Assembly (NCBI RefSeq): GCF_025869515.1
Contig: NZ_JAOZVR010000017.1
Coordinates: 29,481 to 93,480, forward strand
DNA length: 64,000 nucleotides
Direction of reading: 5' to 3'
Source of the DNA: Ferrovibrio sp.
Lineage (GTDB): Bacteria > Pseudomonadota > Alphaproteobacteria > Ferrovibrionales > Ferrovibrionaceae
Of this stretch, positions 63,024 through 64,000 are shown piece after piece. The position numbers and the translations under genes are program-made. The number at the start of each line of letters is the position of its first letter. Position 1 is the first letter of the stretch. Under the pieces are notes generated by a model. It saw nothing but the letters and a program-made list of their open reading frames with translations. It made no database searches and was not told the DNA's origin.

Positions 63024-64000
63024 TTAGCTTTCTCTTATTTTGGCAAAAGAACTAGAAATGAACATACCTAAAGTCAGGATGCCAGTTAGGGCTTCTGCGC
63101 TCACAACGAAGATAAGATGACGGGCGTTTTGATATTTCTCGAGAGTCATAGTTGCGAACGATGCCATGCTAAATGCTAAGGAATAAGAGGCGTCGCCCGC
63201 GGTAATTGAGGCGGGATCGAAATAGTAGAAACTGGCATATGCCAGGATGACGGTGAATCCGAAAAACAGGGTTCTCGCGGGTTTTGTCCCATAACCCCAA
63301 ATGCAGCGACTGAGTAGGTTTCCAACGGCACGCATATAAAGTTCAAGAACTCGAACGGTGGCTTTAAACGACACAAGCCAGTTAATGCGGGAAACAAGAT
63401 ATGCAGTAAGAATTTTTCCAAACTGTTCTCTCGTCGTCCGCCTGAGGTAATACATATCCAGCAAGTCGGATAATGCCAGGTGATGACCGTGCCCCGACAG
63501 TAAGTCGCGATGATAATACAAAGCGGAAAAATATGTTTTCCCCACTTGCTTGTTATATTCGTAGTGAAAATGTGCCGCCTCTTCCATGTCGCGTTGCTCG
63601 TTGTGCTGATCGCGGAATAATTTTAAAGTCTGTGCAGCTCGATCCGCGATTTTGTTTGTTGTCGTGAATGCGACTTTGCAATTCTTGATGCGAGTTTTTT
63701 CTCTAAACTTTGCTCTAACATCGCAATCTATAAATGAACAATTGACGATAGTGGCGTCGATTGCATCAATGTCGACTATCATTCGCCTAAAATGGAAATC
63801 TTGAAAGATACCATTCATCAGCTTAAAGCCGCCTTCATGTGCCATGGATAGTTGTGTACTTTGAAACTTCCAAAAATACGAATTTCCGATAAGGGCGCTG
63901 TTCCTAAAGCTTGAAAAAATAACGGACTTAAACGTACTGCCAGATGCATTCTCAATTATGGTAAAGTCTAAATCAGCGAAATCTAAATTAGATCGGAAGA
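63024..64000 (-). CDS. Pentapeptide-like and channel-like membrane protein (5' end outside window)
   Basis: The frame is open from the stop near 63024 to the window end at 64000 and beyond, so the N terminus is missing. The visible 325 residues begin with pentapeptide-like repeats (SNLDF ADLDF pattern) and continue through an NCSFIDCDV block. The C-terminal 140 residues have four hydrophobic segments (TLFFGFTVILAYASFYYFDP; FVVSAEALTGILTLGMFI), close in layout to a two-pore ion channel. Codon use is far more AT-rich than in the TRAP genes, suggesting acquisition. I cannot name a family with certainty. Confidence 0.6.
   Translation of the reverse strand, partial: FRSNLDFADLDFTIIENASGSTFKSVIFSSFRNSALIGNSYFWKFQSTQLSMAHEGGFKLMNGIFQDFHFRRMIVDIDAIDATIVNCSFIDCDVRAKFREKTRIKNCKVAFTTTNKIADRAAQTLKLFRDQHNEQRDMEEAAHFHYEYNKQVGKTYFSALYYHRDLLSGHGHHLALSDLLDMYYLRRTTREQFGKILTAYLVSRINWLVSFKATVRVLELYMRAVGNLLSRCIWGYGTKPARTLFFGFTVILAYASFYYFDPASITAGDASYSLAFSMASFATMTLEKYQNARHLIFVVSAEALTGILTLGMFISSSFAKIRES

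Overview
The window is GC-rich, gene-dense DNA from an alphaproteobacterium, most likely a Rhodospirillales-type free-living heterotroph. The evidence is several small PAS-like proteins of the alphaproteobacterial type, the cobQ/cobD/cobC vitamin B12 genes, TRAP and Pot-type transporters, a gene pair of the methylthioribose salvage route, and strong G/C preference at third codon positions. The species cannot be named from sequence alone. I saw no rRNA, tRNA, CRISPR array or complete insertion sequence by eye. Two stretches (about 44280-45520 and 63010-64000) are clearly AT-rich, encode membrane proteins I do not recognise, and look acquired.

Layout. 1-2888: late cobalamin synthesis (cobQ 3' end, cobD, cobC). 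2900-4681: divergent AraC regulator and short-chain dehydrogenase. 4761-8613: complete potFGHI-type polyamine ABC importer. 8709-9883: glycosyltransferase behind two PHO-box-like repeats. 9914-13753: PAS protein, LuxR-type regulator, D-2-hydroxyacid dehydrogenase, lytic transglycosylase. 13878-18756: unknown membrane protein, rhodanese plus CoA racemase pair, M20 amidohydrolase, and an SDR without the usual catalytic Tyr/Lys. 18891-20506: apparently leaderless tetR-thioesterase operon and an AhpD-like protein. 20731-25476: acyl-CoA carboxyltransferase subunit coupled to the three core genes of the URC uracil-breakdown pathway (URC1, URC4, uracil phosphoribosyltransferase). 25562-29903: FecR-domain protein, ornithine decarboxylase with a structured leader, PAS histidine kinase.

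29778-36972: oxidoreductase plus MFS exporter, mtnA followed by a fused aldolase/dehydrogenase (probably a methylthioribose salvage or DHAP-shunt branch), ispZ, a stand-alone biotinyl carrier and an SPOR-like lipoprotein. 37007-40696: response regulator pair, methyltransferase-like membrane protein and bipA/typA. 40877-44098: divergent LysR/MFS pair sharing a palindrome, then two tandem paralogous small proteins. 44309-45355: AT-rich islet. 45532-51870: SelW-like protein, HTH-like protein, tetR-MATE operon with a clear operator, DUF3606-type protein, zinc metallopeptidase and two tandem PAS-like proteins. 52017-57758: argE-like deacetylase, denD-like dehydrogenase, an ECF sigma/anti-sigma/periplasmic sensor trio, gamma-carbonic anhydrase-like protein, rhodanese and cytochrome c. 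57951-63008: conserved unknown protein and a TRAP transporter with two solute-binding proteins. 63024-64000: partial pentapeptide/channel-like protein.

Themes. Nitrogen and polyamine metabolism recur (Pot importer, ornithine decarboxylase, URC cluster, M20 hydrolases). Many neighbours overlap by four bases (ATGA) and so are probably translationally coupled. A family of GC-rich palindromic repeats sits between operons at four places, and one copy doubles as a terminator.
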